A DNA stretch of 64,000 nt from JANNSX01 sp041397825 (lineage in GTDB: Bacteria > Pseudomonadota > Alphaproteobacteria > Rhizobiales > Hyphomicrobiaceae). How positions within the stretch are numbered: position 1 is the first letter of the stretch; every line of letters starts with the position of its first letter. Shown here piece after piece: positions 51,592-60,895 of the stretch. Both the position numbers and the translations under genes were made by a program. The notes under the pieces were generated by a model. That model ran no database searches. It saw nothing but the letters and a program-made list of their open reading frames with translations, and was not told the origin of the DNA. The stretch lies in contig JAWKVX010000003.1 of assembly GCA_041397825.1 (NCBI GenBank), forward strand, positions 682,001-746,000. The letters are read 5' to 3'.

Positions 51592-51605
51592 TTGATCTGG
51601 ATCAA
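51592..51605. promoter_or_regulatory. Perfect FNR/FixK-type box (TTGAT-N4-ATCAA)
   Basis: The sequence TTGATCTGGATCAA is an exact match to the consensus of FNR, FixK and Anr. Its centre is 57 bases upstream of the hemN ATG (51542). If it occupies a class II position centred at -41.5, transcription would start about 15 bases before the ATG. The + strand racemase gene is 156 bases away, too far for simple class II control. hemN is a known FNR/FixK target in many proteobacteria. Confidence 0.88.
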
Positions 51606-51760
51606 GACCGGCGCCGGACTGGGCCGACTGTCGCAGGGGCCCGGTCGCGCCGCATGCTGCCCGGCGACCGAGCAACACCCTTGCCGTCTTTGCATGGCGA
51701 AACGGACGTCTCAGGGCTATGCTTCGACGAGACGAGGCCGATGCTTCGGAGGAGCAAGCC

Positions 51761-52492
51761 ATGCCCAAATATCGCGTCCGCAACGCCGATTCCTACGGTC
51801 ATGCCGTCGGCATTCTGATGCTCGACTATCGGGGACCGTTCATCCCGGGCGACGTCGGCAACGCCACCACCTACGACTACCCAGTGCTTTTCAAGCTGGT
51901 GAAAGGTCTGAAGTTCGATCGGGTGCTCGCCGGCGATCCCGAGATGGAGGCGCCGATCGTCGAGGCGGCCAAGGAGCTCGAGGCCTTCGGCTGCCGGGGC
52001 ATCTCCTCCGATTGCGGTTTTCTCATCAAGTATCAGGACGCGGTGAAGAAGGCGGTCAAGATCCCGGTCTTCATGTCGAGCCTGCTTCAGATCCCGTTTC
52101 TCTCCATGATGTTCGACGAGAAGCGGCCGATCGGCTGTATCACGGCGACCAAACGCTCGCTGGGCAACCGGGTGCTGGAGCTCGCCGGGATCAAGAGCGA
52201 CATCAATGTGGTGGTCCGCGGCATGGAGGACTACGAGCATTTCAAATGGGCCATTCTCGAGGAAGGCGGCGAACTCGACTCGGACAAGATCGAGGCCGAG
52301 ACCGTGCATGCGGCAAAGGCGCTGCAGAAGGACAACCCCGAGATGGGCGCGATCCTGCTCGAATGCTCGCTCATGCCGCCCTATGCGAGAGCGGTGCAGG
52401 AGGCGACGGGGCTTCCGGTTTTCGACTTCGTGACGATGATCAACTACTTCTACGAGGGAACGCACAGAAAGCCTTACCAGGGCTACTATTGA
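51761..52492 (+). CDS. Aspartate/glutamate racemase family protein (hydantoin racemase-like)
   Basis: A 243-residue protein of the Asp/Glu racemase superfamily. The two active-site Cys positions are seen in RGISSDCGFLIKYQ and AILLECSLMPPY. The opening VGILMLDYRGPFIPGDVGNATTYDYPV is shared with hydantoin-racemase-like members. Activity could be racemisation of a hydantoin or an amino acid, or an arylmalonate-decarboxylase-like reaction. ATG 51761 has GGAGGAG upstream. It lies seven bases before the E1alpha gene, so it probably shares an operon with the E1 genes. Confidence 0.87.
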   Translation: MPKYRVRNADSYGHAVGILMLDYRGPFIPGDVGNATTYDYPVLFKLVKGLKFDRVLAGDPEMEAPIVEAAKELEAFGCRGISSDCGFLIKYQDAVKKAVKIPVFMSSLLQIPFLSMMFDEKRPIGCITATKRSLGNRVLELAGIKSDINVVVRGMEDYEHFKWAILEEGGELDSDKIEAETVHAAKALQKDNPEMGAILLECSLMPPYARAVQEATGLPVFDFVTMINYFYEGTHRKPYQGYY

Positions 52493-52499
52493 GCGCGTG

Positions 52500-53600
52500 A
52501 TGAGTGATGCAATGACGGGCGCCGACGCCGTCGTCGCCCGCTTCGAGATCCGACGGCGGCGCTATCTCGATGAGGCTGGCCAGGCGCTCACCGAGCTACC
52601 TGCTTTCGCGACCGATCAGTCCCTCATGCGCCGCATCTACGAGGGCATGCGTTTCATCCGGCTCTACGATCAGAAACGCGTCAATCTCCAGCGCACCGGC
52701 CGTATGGGCACCTCGGCAACGGCGCTCGGACAAGAGGCGATCCCGATCGGCATCGCCTCTGCCATGCGGGCAGAGGATGTGCTCGTTCCCTCCTACCGCG
52801 AGGATGGCGCCCAGATCTGGCGCGGCGTCAAGCCGGAGGAGATGCTGATCTATTGGGGCGGTAACGAGGCCGGCCAGCATCCCGCCGATCCGCGTGTCGC
52901 TCAGGACTTCCCCGTCTCGATTACGGTCGGCAACCATGCGCTGCATGCGGCCGGTGTCGCCACGGCCTTCAAGCTTCGGGAGCAGAAGCGTGCGGCGGTC
53001 TGCGTGTTCGGCGATGGCGCCACCTCGAAGGGCGATGTCTACGAGGCGATGAACGTCGCCGGCGTCTGGAAGCTGCCGGTCGTCTTCGTCATCTCCAACA
53101 ACGGCTATGCGATCTCGACCGCGCTCGAGAACCAGACGGCCTGCGAGACGCTGGCACAGAAGGGTCTGGCCGGCGGCCTGACTGTGACCCAGGTCGACGG
53201 CAATGACATCTTTGCCGTGCGCCAGGTGATGCTCGAAGCGCTCGAGCGGGCCCGAAAGGGGGAGGGCGCGACGCTCGTCGAATGCCTGACCTATCGCCTC
53301 AACGACCACAACACGGCCGACGATTCGACCCGCTATCGCAATCCGGAGGAGGTAAAGGCGCGCTGGGACTTCTGTCCGTTGAGGCGCCTCAAGGCCTGGA
53401 TGGTGGCGCGAGGGTTCTGGAGCGAGGCGGACGAGACGGCGCTGGAGGCGCGGATCGGCGAGGAGCTCGAGAGGGCCGTTCAGGCCTATCTCGATTACCC
53501 ACCGCCCAAGGCCGGGGAGATGTTCACTTGCACTTATGCAACGCTCCCGGTCCAGTACGAGGCTGAGCGCGCCGAAGCCGTGAGGCTCGACCATGGCTGA
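52500..53600 (+). CDS. 2-oxoacid dehydrogenase E1 component, alpha subunit
   Basis: A 366-residue ThDP-dependent E1alpha. The diphosphate motif GDG-x(n)-NN appears as FGDGATSKGDVYEAMNVAG followed by FVISNNGYAI. RTGRMGTSATALGQEAIPIG and LVPSYREDGAQIWRG are other family stretches. It resembles PdhA/BkdA1-type subunits of pyruvate or branched-chain dehydrogenases; the substrate cannot be chosen by eye. I start at ATG 52500; a GTG at 52497 is directly adjacent. It overlaps the E1beta gene by eight bases. Confidence 0.94.
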   Translation: MSDAMTGADAVVARFEIRRRRYLDEAGQALTELPAFATDQSLMRRIYEGMRFIRLYDQKRVNLQRTGRMGTSATALGQEAIPIGIASAMRAEDVLVPSYREDGAQIWRGVKPEEMLIYWGGNEAGQHPADPRVAQDFPVSITVGNHALHAAGVATAFKLREQKRAAVCVFGDGATSKGDVYEAMNVAGVWKLPVVFVISNNGYAISTALENQTACETLAQKGLAGGLTVTQVDGNDIFAVRQVMLEALERARKGEGATLVECLTYRLNDHNTADDSTRYRNPEEVKARWDFCPLRRLKAWMVARGFWSEADETALEARIGEELERAVQAYLDYPPPKAGEMFTCTYATLPVQYEAERAEAVRLDHG

Positions 53601-54573
53601 GCTGACGCTGATACAGGCGGTCAATCTGGCGCTTGCCCGCGCGCTCGCCGATGATCCCGACGTCGTACTGCTCGGTCAGGACATCGGTCGCCACGGCGGC
53701 GTCTTCCGCGCCACCGATGGATTGTGGCAGCGCTTCGGCTCGAAACGCGTGCTCGACACGCCCTTGGCGGAGACCATGATCGGCGGCCTCGCCGTCGGTA
53801 TGGCGGCGCAGGGCATGAAACCGATCGCCGACATCCAGTTCCTCGGCTTCCTCTATCCGGTGCTCGACAACCTCGCGAACCACGCGTCGCGGCTCAGAAC
53901 GCGTACCCGCGGCCGGATCACGTGTCCGATGACGCTGCGCGTCACCCATGGAGGTGGCGTCAACGCGCCGGAGCATCATTCCGAGGCGATCGAGTCGATG
54001 CTCGCGCACATTCCCGGATTGCGGGTGGTGATCCCGTCCTCGCCGGCCAAGGCCTATGGCCTTCTGCTCGCTGCGATCCGAGATCCGGATCCCGTCGTGT
54101 TTCTCGAGCCGACACGGCTCTACCGCGCTTTCCGCGAAGAAGTCGCCGACAACGGCGAGGCCTTGCCGCTCGACCGGGCGTTCGTGATCCGTGAAGGGCA
54201 CGATCTGACCCTCGTCGCTTGGGGCGCGATGATGAAGGAGACGCTGGAGACGGCGGAGAGCCTGGCCGGACAGGGCGTCTCGGCCGAGGTGATCGATGTC
54301 GCGACCATCAAGCCGTTCGATGCCGATACCGTCGTCCGCTCGGTGGAGAAGACCGGCCGCTGCGTGATCGCGCACGAAGCCGCGCGCACCGCCGGCTTCG
54401 GTGCCGAGATCGCTGCGCAGCTGCAGGAGCGGGCCATTACGGCCCTGCTCGCCCCGATCGAGCGCGTCACCGGCTATGACGTGGTGATGCCGATGCCCAA
54501 GCTCGAGATGCGCTACATTCCAAGCACCGAGCGGATACGGGAAGCCTGCGACCGCGTCATGGCGTGGGGGTGA
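53593..54573 (+). CDS. 2-oxoacid dehydrogenase E1 component, beta subunit
   Basis: A 326-residue E1beta with an N-terminal pyrimidine-binding domain (LTLIQAVNLALARALADDPDVVLLGQDIG and DGLWQRFGSKRVLDTPLAETMIGGLAVGMA) and a C-terminal transketolase domain (LVAWGAMMKETLETAESL, VIDVATIKPFDADTVV). HGGGVNAPEHHSEAIE contains the conserved His residues of the E1 site. It overlaps the end of the alpha gene, so the subunits are coupled. The E2 gene is elsewhere (47712-48863). E3 may be shared with another complex. Confidence 0.95.
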   Translation: MAELTLIQAVNLALARALADDPDVVLLGQDIGRHGGVFRATDGLWQRFGSKRVLDTPLAETMIGGLAVGMAAQGMKPIADIQFLGFLYPVLDNLANHASRLRTRTRGRITCPMTLRVTHGGGVNAPEHHSEAIESMLAHIPGLRVVIPSSPAKAYGLLLAAIRDPDPVVFLEPTRLYRAFREEVADNGEALPLDRAFVIREGHDLTLVAWGAMMKETLETAESLAGQGVSAEVIDVATIKPFDADTVVRSVEKTGRCVIAHEAARTAGFGAEIAAQLQERAITALLAPIERVTGYDVVMPMPKLEMRYIPSTERIREACDRVMAWG

Positions 54574-54582
54574 GGTGGTGCC

Positions 54583-55431
54583 TCAAACGCCGGTGTTGTC
54601 GATGAGGCGGGTCCGGCCGAGCCAGGCGGCGGCAAGCAGCCGGCGGGGGCGCCGGCCGGTCGCGTCGGCCGGCCCGAGCGTCCGCGCATCCCGGAGCTCG
54701 AGGTAGTCGACGCGAAAGCCCGCGGCCGTCAGTTTTCGCTTGGCCGCCGCAATGGCTCGTCTCGCATCGGACCCCGTCTGCAAGGCCCGAGCAGTGTCAC
54801 GAAGAACCTGGTTGAGCGCAGGCGCGATGGCGCGTTCCTCAGCGCTCAAATAGGCGTTGCGTGAGGAGAGTGCGAGCCCGTCCGGTGCGCGCTCGGTGGC
54901 GACGCCGACGATCTCGCAGGGGATATCCAGATCGCGCACGAGCTGCGTCACGACCATCAGCTGCTGATAGTCCTTCTCGCCGAACATGGCGAAGTCGGCG
55001 CTCGTCTGCAGCAGGAGCTTGGCGACCACCGTGGCGACGCCCGAGAAAAAGTGGGGCCGCGACAGGCTCTCGAGGCCGTCGGCCGCGCCCTTGGGCTCGA
55101 TCCGGGTGGCGAAGCCTTCCGGATACATGACCGCGGCGGCGGGCACGTAGACGAGGTCGACGCCGACGGTGGCGAGCTTGGCGAGGTCACCGGCCTCATC
55201 GCGGGGGTAGCGGTCGAGGTCCTCGTGTGCCGCGAACTGCGTCGGGTTGACAAAGATCGTGACGATGACGCGCCGGGCTTTGTCATGTGCGCGGCGGACG
55301 AGCGTCAGATGGCCGTCGTGCAGTGCGCCCATGGTCGGCACGACCGCCACGGCCTCGCCCTGCCTGTGCCAGGCGCTGACGCTGGCGCGCAGCGCCTTGA
55401 TGGTGCGGACGATCCTCGGTTTAGCGGGCAT
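54583..55431 (-). CDS. panC: Pantothenate synthetase (pantoate-beta-alanine ligase)
   Basis: A 282-residue enzyme that ligates pantoate and beta-alanine with ATP to make pantothenate. Landmarks: VPTMGALHDGHLTLVRRA (nucleotide-binding HxGH), VTIFVNPTQFAAHEDLDRYPR and FGEKDYQQLMVVTQLVRDLD. MPAKPRIVR is the chosen start at ATG 55431, with AGGA five bases upstream. It is convergent with the E1beta gene (nine bases apart) and divergent from putA. No panB or panD gene is seen in the window. Confidence 0.96.
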   Translation of the reverse strand: MPAKPRIVRTIKALRASVSAWHRQGEAVAVVPTMGALHDGHLTLVRRAHDKARRVIVTIFVNPTQFAAHEDLDRYPRDEAGDLAKLATVGVDLVYVPAAAVMYPEGFATRIEPKGAADGLESLSRPHFFSGVATVVAKLLLQTSADFAMFGEKDYQQLMVVTQLVRDLDIPCEIVGVATERAPDGLALSSRNAYLSAEERAIAPALNQVLRDTARALQTGSDARRAIAAAKRKLTAAGFRVDYLELRDARTLGPADATGRRPRRLLAAAWLGRTRLIDNTGV

Positions 55432-55546
55432 GTTTGTCCTGTCCAACCTGTCGGACGATAAGTGGCACCCGGTTGACCGCAAAGTCTATGGGGCCGGTCG
55501 GCATCTGCTATGATTGGATAGGAATCGCAAGTCGCGGAGCTCATCC

Positions 55547-58500
55547 ATGGTCAATATCGCCCGGAGCGGCAGCGCGGGCTCCGACCCGTCGGCCGACCGC
55601 ACCGAGATCGCCGAGCACGCCTACGCGGATGAGGCGCGGGTGCTCGGTTCGCTCGTCAACCGGGCGATGTTGACCTCCGAGGAGCGCCGAAAGACCGAGG
55701 AGCTTGCCAAACGGCTGGTGCACGCGGCGCGCGCCGGCCGGCAGAAGCACGGCGGCATCGACGCCTTCCTGCACGAGTACGGCCTCTCCTCCGAGGAGGG
55801 CATCGTCCTCATGTGCCTCGCCGAGGCGCTACTGCGCATCCCTGATGCCGAAACCGCCGACAGCCTGATCGACGACAAGATTCCGATGGGCGACTGGGCG
55901 CGCCATCTCGGCAACTCGGAGAGCCTGTTCGTCAATGCGTCGACCTGGGGTCTGATGCTGACCGGCCGCGTCATCGGCCTCAAGGACGCGCGCGGCCAGT
56001 CGGCCGGCAGCCTCCTCGGGCGCCTGATCGGCAAGAGCGGCGAACCGATCATCCGCCAGGCCCTTCGCCAGGCCATGCGCATCATGGGCGATCAGTTCGT
56101 TCTGGGGCGGACCATTCGCGAGGCCTTGAAGCGCGCACGTGCCGAGGAGGCGAAGGGCTATCGCTACTCCTACGACATGCTGGGCGAGGCGGCGCGGACC
56201 GAGGAGGACGCCGAGCGCTATTTCAAACGCTATGTCGCCGCCGTCGAGGCGGTCGGCGCGGCGGCAGGACGGATGAAGACCACGGGCGTCGACGCGCTGA
56301 TGGGTCGGCCCGGCCTGTCGGTGAAGCTGTCGGCGATCCATCCTCGCTTCGAGGCCGCCAAGGCGGCGCGCGTCATGCGCGAGCTCGTACCGCGCCTTGC
56401 CGGCCTCGCTGCCGCTGCGCGCGCCGTCGATCTGACGCTGACGGTAGACGCGGAGGAATCCGATCGTCTCGACCTGACGCTGGCCGTCATGGCCGCGGCC
56501 TTCGGCGATCCGGCGCTCAGGAGCTGGCATGGTCTGGGCCTAGCGGTGCAGGCCTACGGCAAGCGGGCCCTGCCGGTTCTGAGAGGGCTGCGACGCGTCG
56601 CCGGCGCGGAGAGACGCCGCGTGCCTGTCCGCCTCGTCAAGGGCGCCTACTGGGACAGCGAGGTGAAGTGGGCGCAGGAGCGCGGCCTGCCCGACTACCC
56701 GGTCTTTACACGCAAGGTGAACACCGACGTTTCCTATCTCGCCTGCGCCCGCTTCATGTTGTCCGAGCCGGACATCTTCTATCCGCAGTTCGCTACCCAC
56801 AACGCCCATACCATCGCCGCCATCCATACGATGGCAGGCGTGCGCAGCTACGAGTTCCAGCGCCTGCACGGCATGGGGGAATCGCTCTACGCGGAAGTGG
56901 TCGGCGCCGACAAGCTCGGCCGCGCCTGCCGGATCTATGCGCCGGTCGGCGAGCATGAGGACCTGCTTGCCTATCTCGTCCGGCGGCTGCTCGAGAACGG
57001 TGCCAACACCTCTTTCGTCAATCGGCTGGCGGACGACGAGCTCCCGGTCGCCGAGATCATCCGCGATCCGATCGAGGCGGCCGAGGCGAATGCCGAGAAA
57101 TCGCACCCGGCGATCCCGCGGCCGGCCGACCTTTTCGGCGCGGTTCGACGCAACTCCATGGGCTTGCCGCTCTGGGAGGACATCATCCGCACGCCGCTTC
57201 TCGAGGAGATGCGCGGCCATCTGGCAACGCCGATGATCGCCGCCCCGATCGTCGCCGGCCGCGTGCGCGCCGATCAGGCGCCCGTCACACTCACGGCCCC
57301 GCACGACCGGCGCATCGCCGTGGGTGCCGTGGTCGAGGCCTCCGAGACGGATATCGACCAAGCGATCGGCATGGCCGTCGATGCGCAGACCGACTGGGAC
57401 CGGCTCGGCGGCGATGGGCGCGCGAAAATCCTCGAGAAGGCCGCCGATCTCTACGAGGAGAACCGGACACGGCTGATGGCCATCATCGTCCGGGAGGGCG
57501 GCAAGACGCTGGCCAATGCCTTGGGCGACATCCGCGAGGCCGCCGATTTCCTGCGCTACTACGCCTGCGAGGCACGGCGCACCTTCGCGGAGCCGCGGCT
57601 GCTCCCGGGGCCGACCGGCGAGCGCAATCTCCTGTCGCTGCATGGGCGCGGCGTGTTCGCCTGCATCTCGCCCTGGAACTTCCCGCTCGCCATTTTCACC
57701 GGCCAGATCGCCGGCGCGCTGGCCGCCGGCAATTGCGTCGTCGCCAAACCCGCTGAGCAGACGCCGCTGACGGCCTTCCTTGCGAGCGAGCTCTTGCACA
57801 AAGCCGGCGTCCCGGGCGACGTCTATCACCTGTTGCCCGGCTCCGGTGGCAAGGTCGGCGCCCGCCTCGTCGCCGATACGAGGATCGCCGGCGTCGCCTT
57901 CACTGGCTCGAACGAGACGGCGGCGCTCATCCAGCAGGGGCTGGCGCGGCGCGGTGGCCCGATCGGCCAGCTCATCGCCGAGACGGGCGGCATGAATGCC
58001 ATGATCGTCGATTCCTCAGCGCTCGCCGAGCAGGTCGTGCGCGACGCCGTCGTCTCGGCCTTCGACAGCGCCGGTCAACGCTGCTCGGCGCTTCGCGTGC
58101 TCTATCTCCAGGAGGATGTGGCCGACCGCACGCTCAGGATGCTCAAAGGCGCGATGGAGGAGCTCGATCTCGGTGATCCCCTGGAGTTTGCGACCGATAT
58201 CGGGCCCGTGATCGACGAGGCGGCCGAGACGACGCTCAATGCGCACAAGATGCGCATGCGCCGCGAGGCGAAGGAGCTGCTCGACCTGCCTTTGCCGGCA
58301 GACTGCCGTCAGGGTACGTTCGTGACGCCGGCCGTCTACGAGATCGATGGCATCCACAAGCTCGAGCGCGAGGTCTTCGGCCCTGTCCTGCATGTGGTCC
58401 GCTATGCCCGCGACCGGCTCGACCAGGTGGTGGCCGCCATCAACGGCACCGGCTATGGACTGACGCTCGGGATTCACAGCCGGGTCGAGACCACCATCCG

Positions 58501-58741
58501 CCGCATCGTGGCGTCAGCGCGGGTCGGCAACATCTACGTCAATCGGAACCAGATCGGCGCCGTCGTCGGCGTGCAGCCGTTCGGCGGCGAGGGGCTGTCG
58601 GGCACCGGGCCGAAGGCCGGCGGCCCGCACTATTTGCCGCGATTCTCTACCGAGCGGGTGGTCGCCACCGACATCACGGCGACGGGCGGCAACGCCCAGC
58701 TCCTGGCCCTGGCGGCCGAGTCGGGTGGGTCGGCCCCCTGA
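55547..58741 (+). CDS. putA: Bifunctional proline dehydrogenase/P5C dehydrogenase PutA
   Basis: A 1064-residue protein that oxidises proline to glutamate in two channelled steps. The FAD proline-dehydrogenase domain spans about residues 75-480 (GLSVKLSAIHPRFE, VRLVKGAYWDSEVKWAQ, FATHNAHTIAAIH). The NAD-dependent P5C dehydrogenase domain spans about 560-1040, with catalytic Cys846 in SAGQRCSALRVLYL. No N-terminal ribbon-helix-helix DNA-binding domain is seen, so it should not autoregulate like E. coli PutA. ATG 55547 has GGAG eight bases upstream. Its stop overlaps the next gene (TGATG), implying coupled expression with a FAD amine oxidase. Confidence 0.96.
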   Translation: MVNIARSGSAGSDPSADRTEIAEHAYADEARVLGSLVNRAMLTSEERRKTEELAKRLVHAARAGRQKHGGIDAFLHEYGLSSEEGIVLMCLAEALLRIPDAETADSLIDDKIPMGDWARHLGNSESLFVNASTWGLMLTGRVIGLKDARGQSAGSLLGRLIGKSGEPIIRQALRQAMRIMGDQFVLGRTIREALKRARAEEAKGYRYSYDMLGEAARTEEDAERYFKRYVAAVEAVGAAAGRMKTTGVDALMGRPGLSVKLSAIHPRFEAAKAARVMRELVPRLAGLAAAARAVDLTLTVDAEESDRLDLTLAVMAAAFGDPALRSWHGLGLAVQAYGKRALPVLRGLRRVAGAERRRVPVRLVKGAYWDSEVKWAQERGLPDYPVFTRKVNTDVSYLACARFMLSEPDIFYPQFATHNAHTIAAIHTMAGVRSYEFQRLHGMGESLYAEVVGADKLGRACRIYAPVGEHEDLLAYLVRRLLENGANTSFVNRLADDELPVAEIIRDPIEAAEANAEKSHPAIPRPADLFGAVRRNSMGLPLWEDIIRTPLLEEMRGHLATPMIAAPIVAGRVRADQAPVTLTAPHDRRIAVGAVVEASETDIDQAIGMAVDAQTDWDRLGGDGRAKILEKAADLYEENRTRLMAIIVREGGKTLANALGDIREAADFLRYYACEARRTFAEPRLLPGPTGERNLLSLHGRGVFACISPWNFPLAIFTGQIAGALAAGNCVVAKPAEQTPLTAFLASELLHKAGVPGDVYHLLPGSGGKVGARLVADTRIAGVAFTGSNETAALIQQGLARRGGPIGQLIAETGGMNAMIVDSSALAEQVVRDAVVSAFDSAGQRCSALRVLYLQEDVADRTLRMLKGAMEELDLGDPLEFATDIGPVIDEAAETTLNAHKMRMRREAKELLDLPLPADCRQGTFVTPAVYEIDGIHKLEREVFGPVLHVVRYARDRLDQVVAAINGTGYGLTLGIHSRVETTIRRIVASARVGNIYVNRNQIGAVVGVQPFGGEGLSGTGPKAGGPHYLPRFSTERVVATDITATGGNAQLLALAAESGGSAP

Positions 58742-60054
58742 TGGCGAGGCCCGGTTCCGATGTGATCGTCGTCGGCGCAGGGTTGGCCGGCGCGGCGGCC
58801 TCGCTGCAGCTCGCAGCTGCCGGTTTGGACGTGACGGTGCTCGAGGCCCGCCCGCGCGTGGGCGGGCGCGGCTATGTGCGGTCCTTCGGCAAGGACGGCG
58901 ACTCGCTCGACTTCGGCGGCTCTTGGATCACGCCTTGGCAGCACCGAATCCGCCAGCTCTGCGCCGAGCATGGCGTGAGGCTTCGGCCGCGCCATCCGAT
59001 CGTCGAGCGGCGCTGGCTCCGAGACGGCACACTACACCTCGATGGGCCGGTCTCGGCGTCTGACGCGGCGAGGCACCTGCAGGTCCTCGAGCGGCTGGCG
59101 GCGGACAGCGCCCGCTACAAGTCGGGACAGACGACCGGTAGCGGGGGCCATCCTTTCGAGGGTGTCAGTCTCGAGAGCTACCTCGCGCGTCTCGATCCAC
59201 CGGAAGCGACGCGCGATCTCATCAGTGCGTGGTGGACCGTCTCGGGCAATGCCGACAAGTCGATCAGCCCGGCGACCGAGCTTCTGGGAAGCCTCGCCTA
59301 CTGGGATGGCACGCCGGACGGCATCGCCGAGGTCTGGGCCCATACGCTCGAGGGCGGCGTCTCGCGTCTGGTCGAGCGCATGTTGTGGCAGGCGGGCGTC
59401 GATCTCCGCCTCGACACGCCCGTGACGGAGGTCGTCCGCAACGACACCGGAGTCGAGATCGTGACGCGCGACGCAGGGCGACTCGTGGCACGGGCGGCGC
59501 TGCTCGCGACGGGTCTCGCGCCGCTAGCGGGCATTCGTTTTTCTCCGACGCTCGGCAATGCGAAGAGTCACGCGATCGGCGTCGGCCATGCGGGGCGGGC
59601 CGTGAAGATCTGGGCGAAGGCGGCCGGGGTCGCCGTCGGCGTGCTGGTGACAGGCGGCGGTCGCGGCATAGAGTGGATGTTCTCCGAGCGGCAGGCTGCC
59701 GACGGGCGGACTCTGATCGTCGGCTTCGGCGTTGCCGACGATGCCTGGACCCCGAGCTTGCCGTCTGACGGAGTGGCCGCTGTTGGGCGCTTCTTTCCCG
59801 AGGCGCGGGAGATCGAGATCGATTGGCACGACTGGATCGCCGATCCGTTCGCGCGCGGCACGTGGGTAGCCGGCATCGTCGGGGAGGCGGCGGCACATCG
59901 CTACTCGACCTGGCGGCGTGAAGGGTCGCTGGCCTTCGCGTCGTCCGACGTCGCGCCGGAAGCCGCCGGCTGGTTCGAGGCTTCCATCCTCTCAGGCGAG
60001 GCGGCGGCCCGAGAGCTTGTCTCGGCCCTGGGGCTGGTTGGATCAGAGAAGTGA
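58741..60054 (+). CDS. FAD-dependent flavin monoamine oxidase family protein
   Basis: A 437-residue FAD enzyme with an N-terminal Rossmann motif VIVVGAGLAGAAASLQL, the ARPRVGGRGYVRSF region and an active-site stretch FGGSWITPWQHRI. It resembles amine oxidases of the MAO/LSD/polyamine group that oxidise amines or amino acids. No signal peptide is apparent. The ATG overlaps the putA stop codon, so expression is linked to proline catabolism; the substrate may be an amine or amino acid made or used along with proline. That link is inferred only from order. Confidence 0.88.
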   Translation: MARPGSDVIVVGAGLAGAAASLQLAAAGLDVTVLEARPRVGGRGYVRSFGKDGDSLDFGGSWITPWQHRIRQLCAEHGVRLRPRHPIVERRWLRDGTLHLDGPVSASDAARHLQVLERLAADSARYKSGQTTGSGGHPFEGVSLESYLARLDPPEATRDLISAWWTVSGNADKSISPATELLGSLAYWDGTPDGIAEVWAHTLEGGVSRLVERMLWQAGVDLRLDTPVTEVVRNDTGVEIVTRDAGRLVARAALLATGLAPLAGIRFSPTLGNAKSHAIGVGHAGRAVKIWAKAAGVAVGVLVTGGGRGIEWMFSERQAADGRTLIVGFGVADDAWTPSLPSDGVAAVGRFFPEAREIEIDWHDWIADPFARGTWVAGIVGEAAAHRYSTWRREGSLAFASSDVAPEAAGWFEASILSGEAAARELVSALGLVGSEK

Positions 60055-60143
60055 CGCCGGCTGCTGCGAGCGGTAGACTTGGCCGCCAATGGAGGGGCAA
60101 TTTCGCCTGAGGGGTGACGGCGACAGGTTCGAGGCCGGCCAGG

Positions 60144-60890
60144 ATGACGACACGCGACCGCCGCAGCATCGAGACGACAGAGAGAGGGTCGGAGCAGGCC
60201 GGGCTCCCGGACAACCGATCGACCAGCGCCGAGATCGCCGATTTCGTTGCCCGCGTCAAAGCCATGCCCGCTCAGGGACGACGCGGCCGGCTGATCTTCG
60301 CCATGGACGCCACCATGAGCCGTCAGCCGACCTGGGACATGGCGCTGGCGCTTCAGGCCGGCATGTTCGAGGCGGTGGCATCGGCAGGGGGCCTCGAGGT
60401 CCAGCTCGTCTATTTTCGCGGCGCCGGCGAGTGCAAGGCGAGCAAGTGGACGCGACATGCGGAAACCCTGGCCCGCCTCATGAGCGGGGTTGCCTGCCGT
60501 GGCGGCTACACCCAGATCGGGCGGGTCTTGAAGCACGTCGCCCGCGAGACGGCCAGGGAGAAGGTCGATGCCTGCGTCTATGTCGGCGATGCCGTCGAGG
60601 AGCCGATCGATACGCTGGCGGGCGAGGCCGGTCCGCTGGCGTTGCTCGGCGTGCCGCTGTTTCTATTCCAAGAAGGCACCGATGCTGTGGCAAGAGCCGC
60701 GTTCGAGGAACTGGCCCGGCTGACGGGCGGGGCGCATTGCCGCTTCGGGGCAGGCGCCGCGGGGGAGCTTTCCGAGCTCCTGAAGGCGGTCGCACGCTTT
60801 GCACAGGGTGGTCGGGTGGCGCTCGAGGCGTTGGCGGATCAATCGGCGGCATCACGGCATCTGCTCGAGCAGATGAGGCCGGCGTCTTGA
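60144..60890 (+). CDS. vWA-fold-like protein paired with a J-domain membrane protein
   Basis: A 248-residue protein. The segment RGRLIFAMDATMSRQPTWD holds a MIDAS-like D55-x-T57-x-S59, and alternating strands and helices (QLVYFRGAGECKASKW, GYTQIGRVLKHV, DACVYVGDAVEE) fit a von Willebrand A fold. The MIDAS deviates from DxSxS but could still bind metal. No signal peptide or membrane helix is seen, so it is cytoplasmic. Its stop is six bases from the ATG (or overlaps an alternative TTG) of the J-domain gene, so the pair is coupled. Start ATG 60144 has an AGGA-type site. Function is unknown. Confidence 0.75.
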   Translation: MTTRDRRSIETTERGSEQAGLPDNRSTSAEIADFVARVKAMPAQGRRGRLIFAMDATMSRQPTWDMALALQAGMFEAVASAGGLEVQLVYFRGAGECKASKWTRHAETLARLMSGVACRGGYTQIGRVLKHVARETAREKVDACVYVGDAVEEPIDTLAGEAGPLALLGVPLFLFQEGTDAVARAAFEELARLTGGAHCRFGAGAAGELSELLKAVARFAQGGRVALEALADQSAASRHLLEQMRPAS

Positions 60891-60895
60891 GCGTC

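Noticed and set aside
55432..55546. Sigma70-like promoter between panC and putA
   Set aside because: TTGACC at 55473 and TATGAT at 55509 are 30 bases apart, too far to be a promoter pair.
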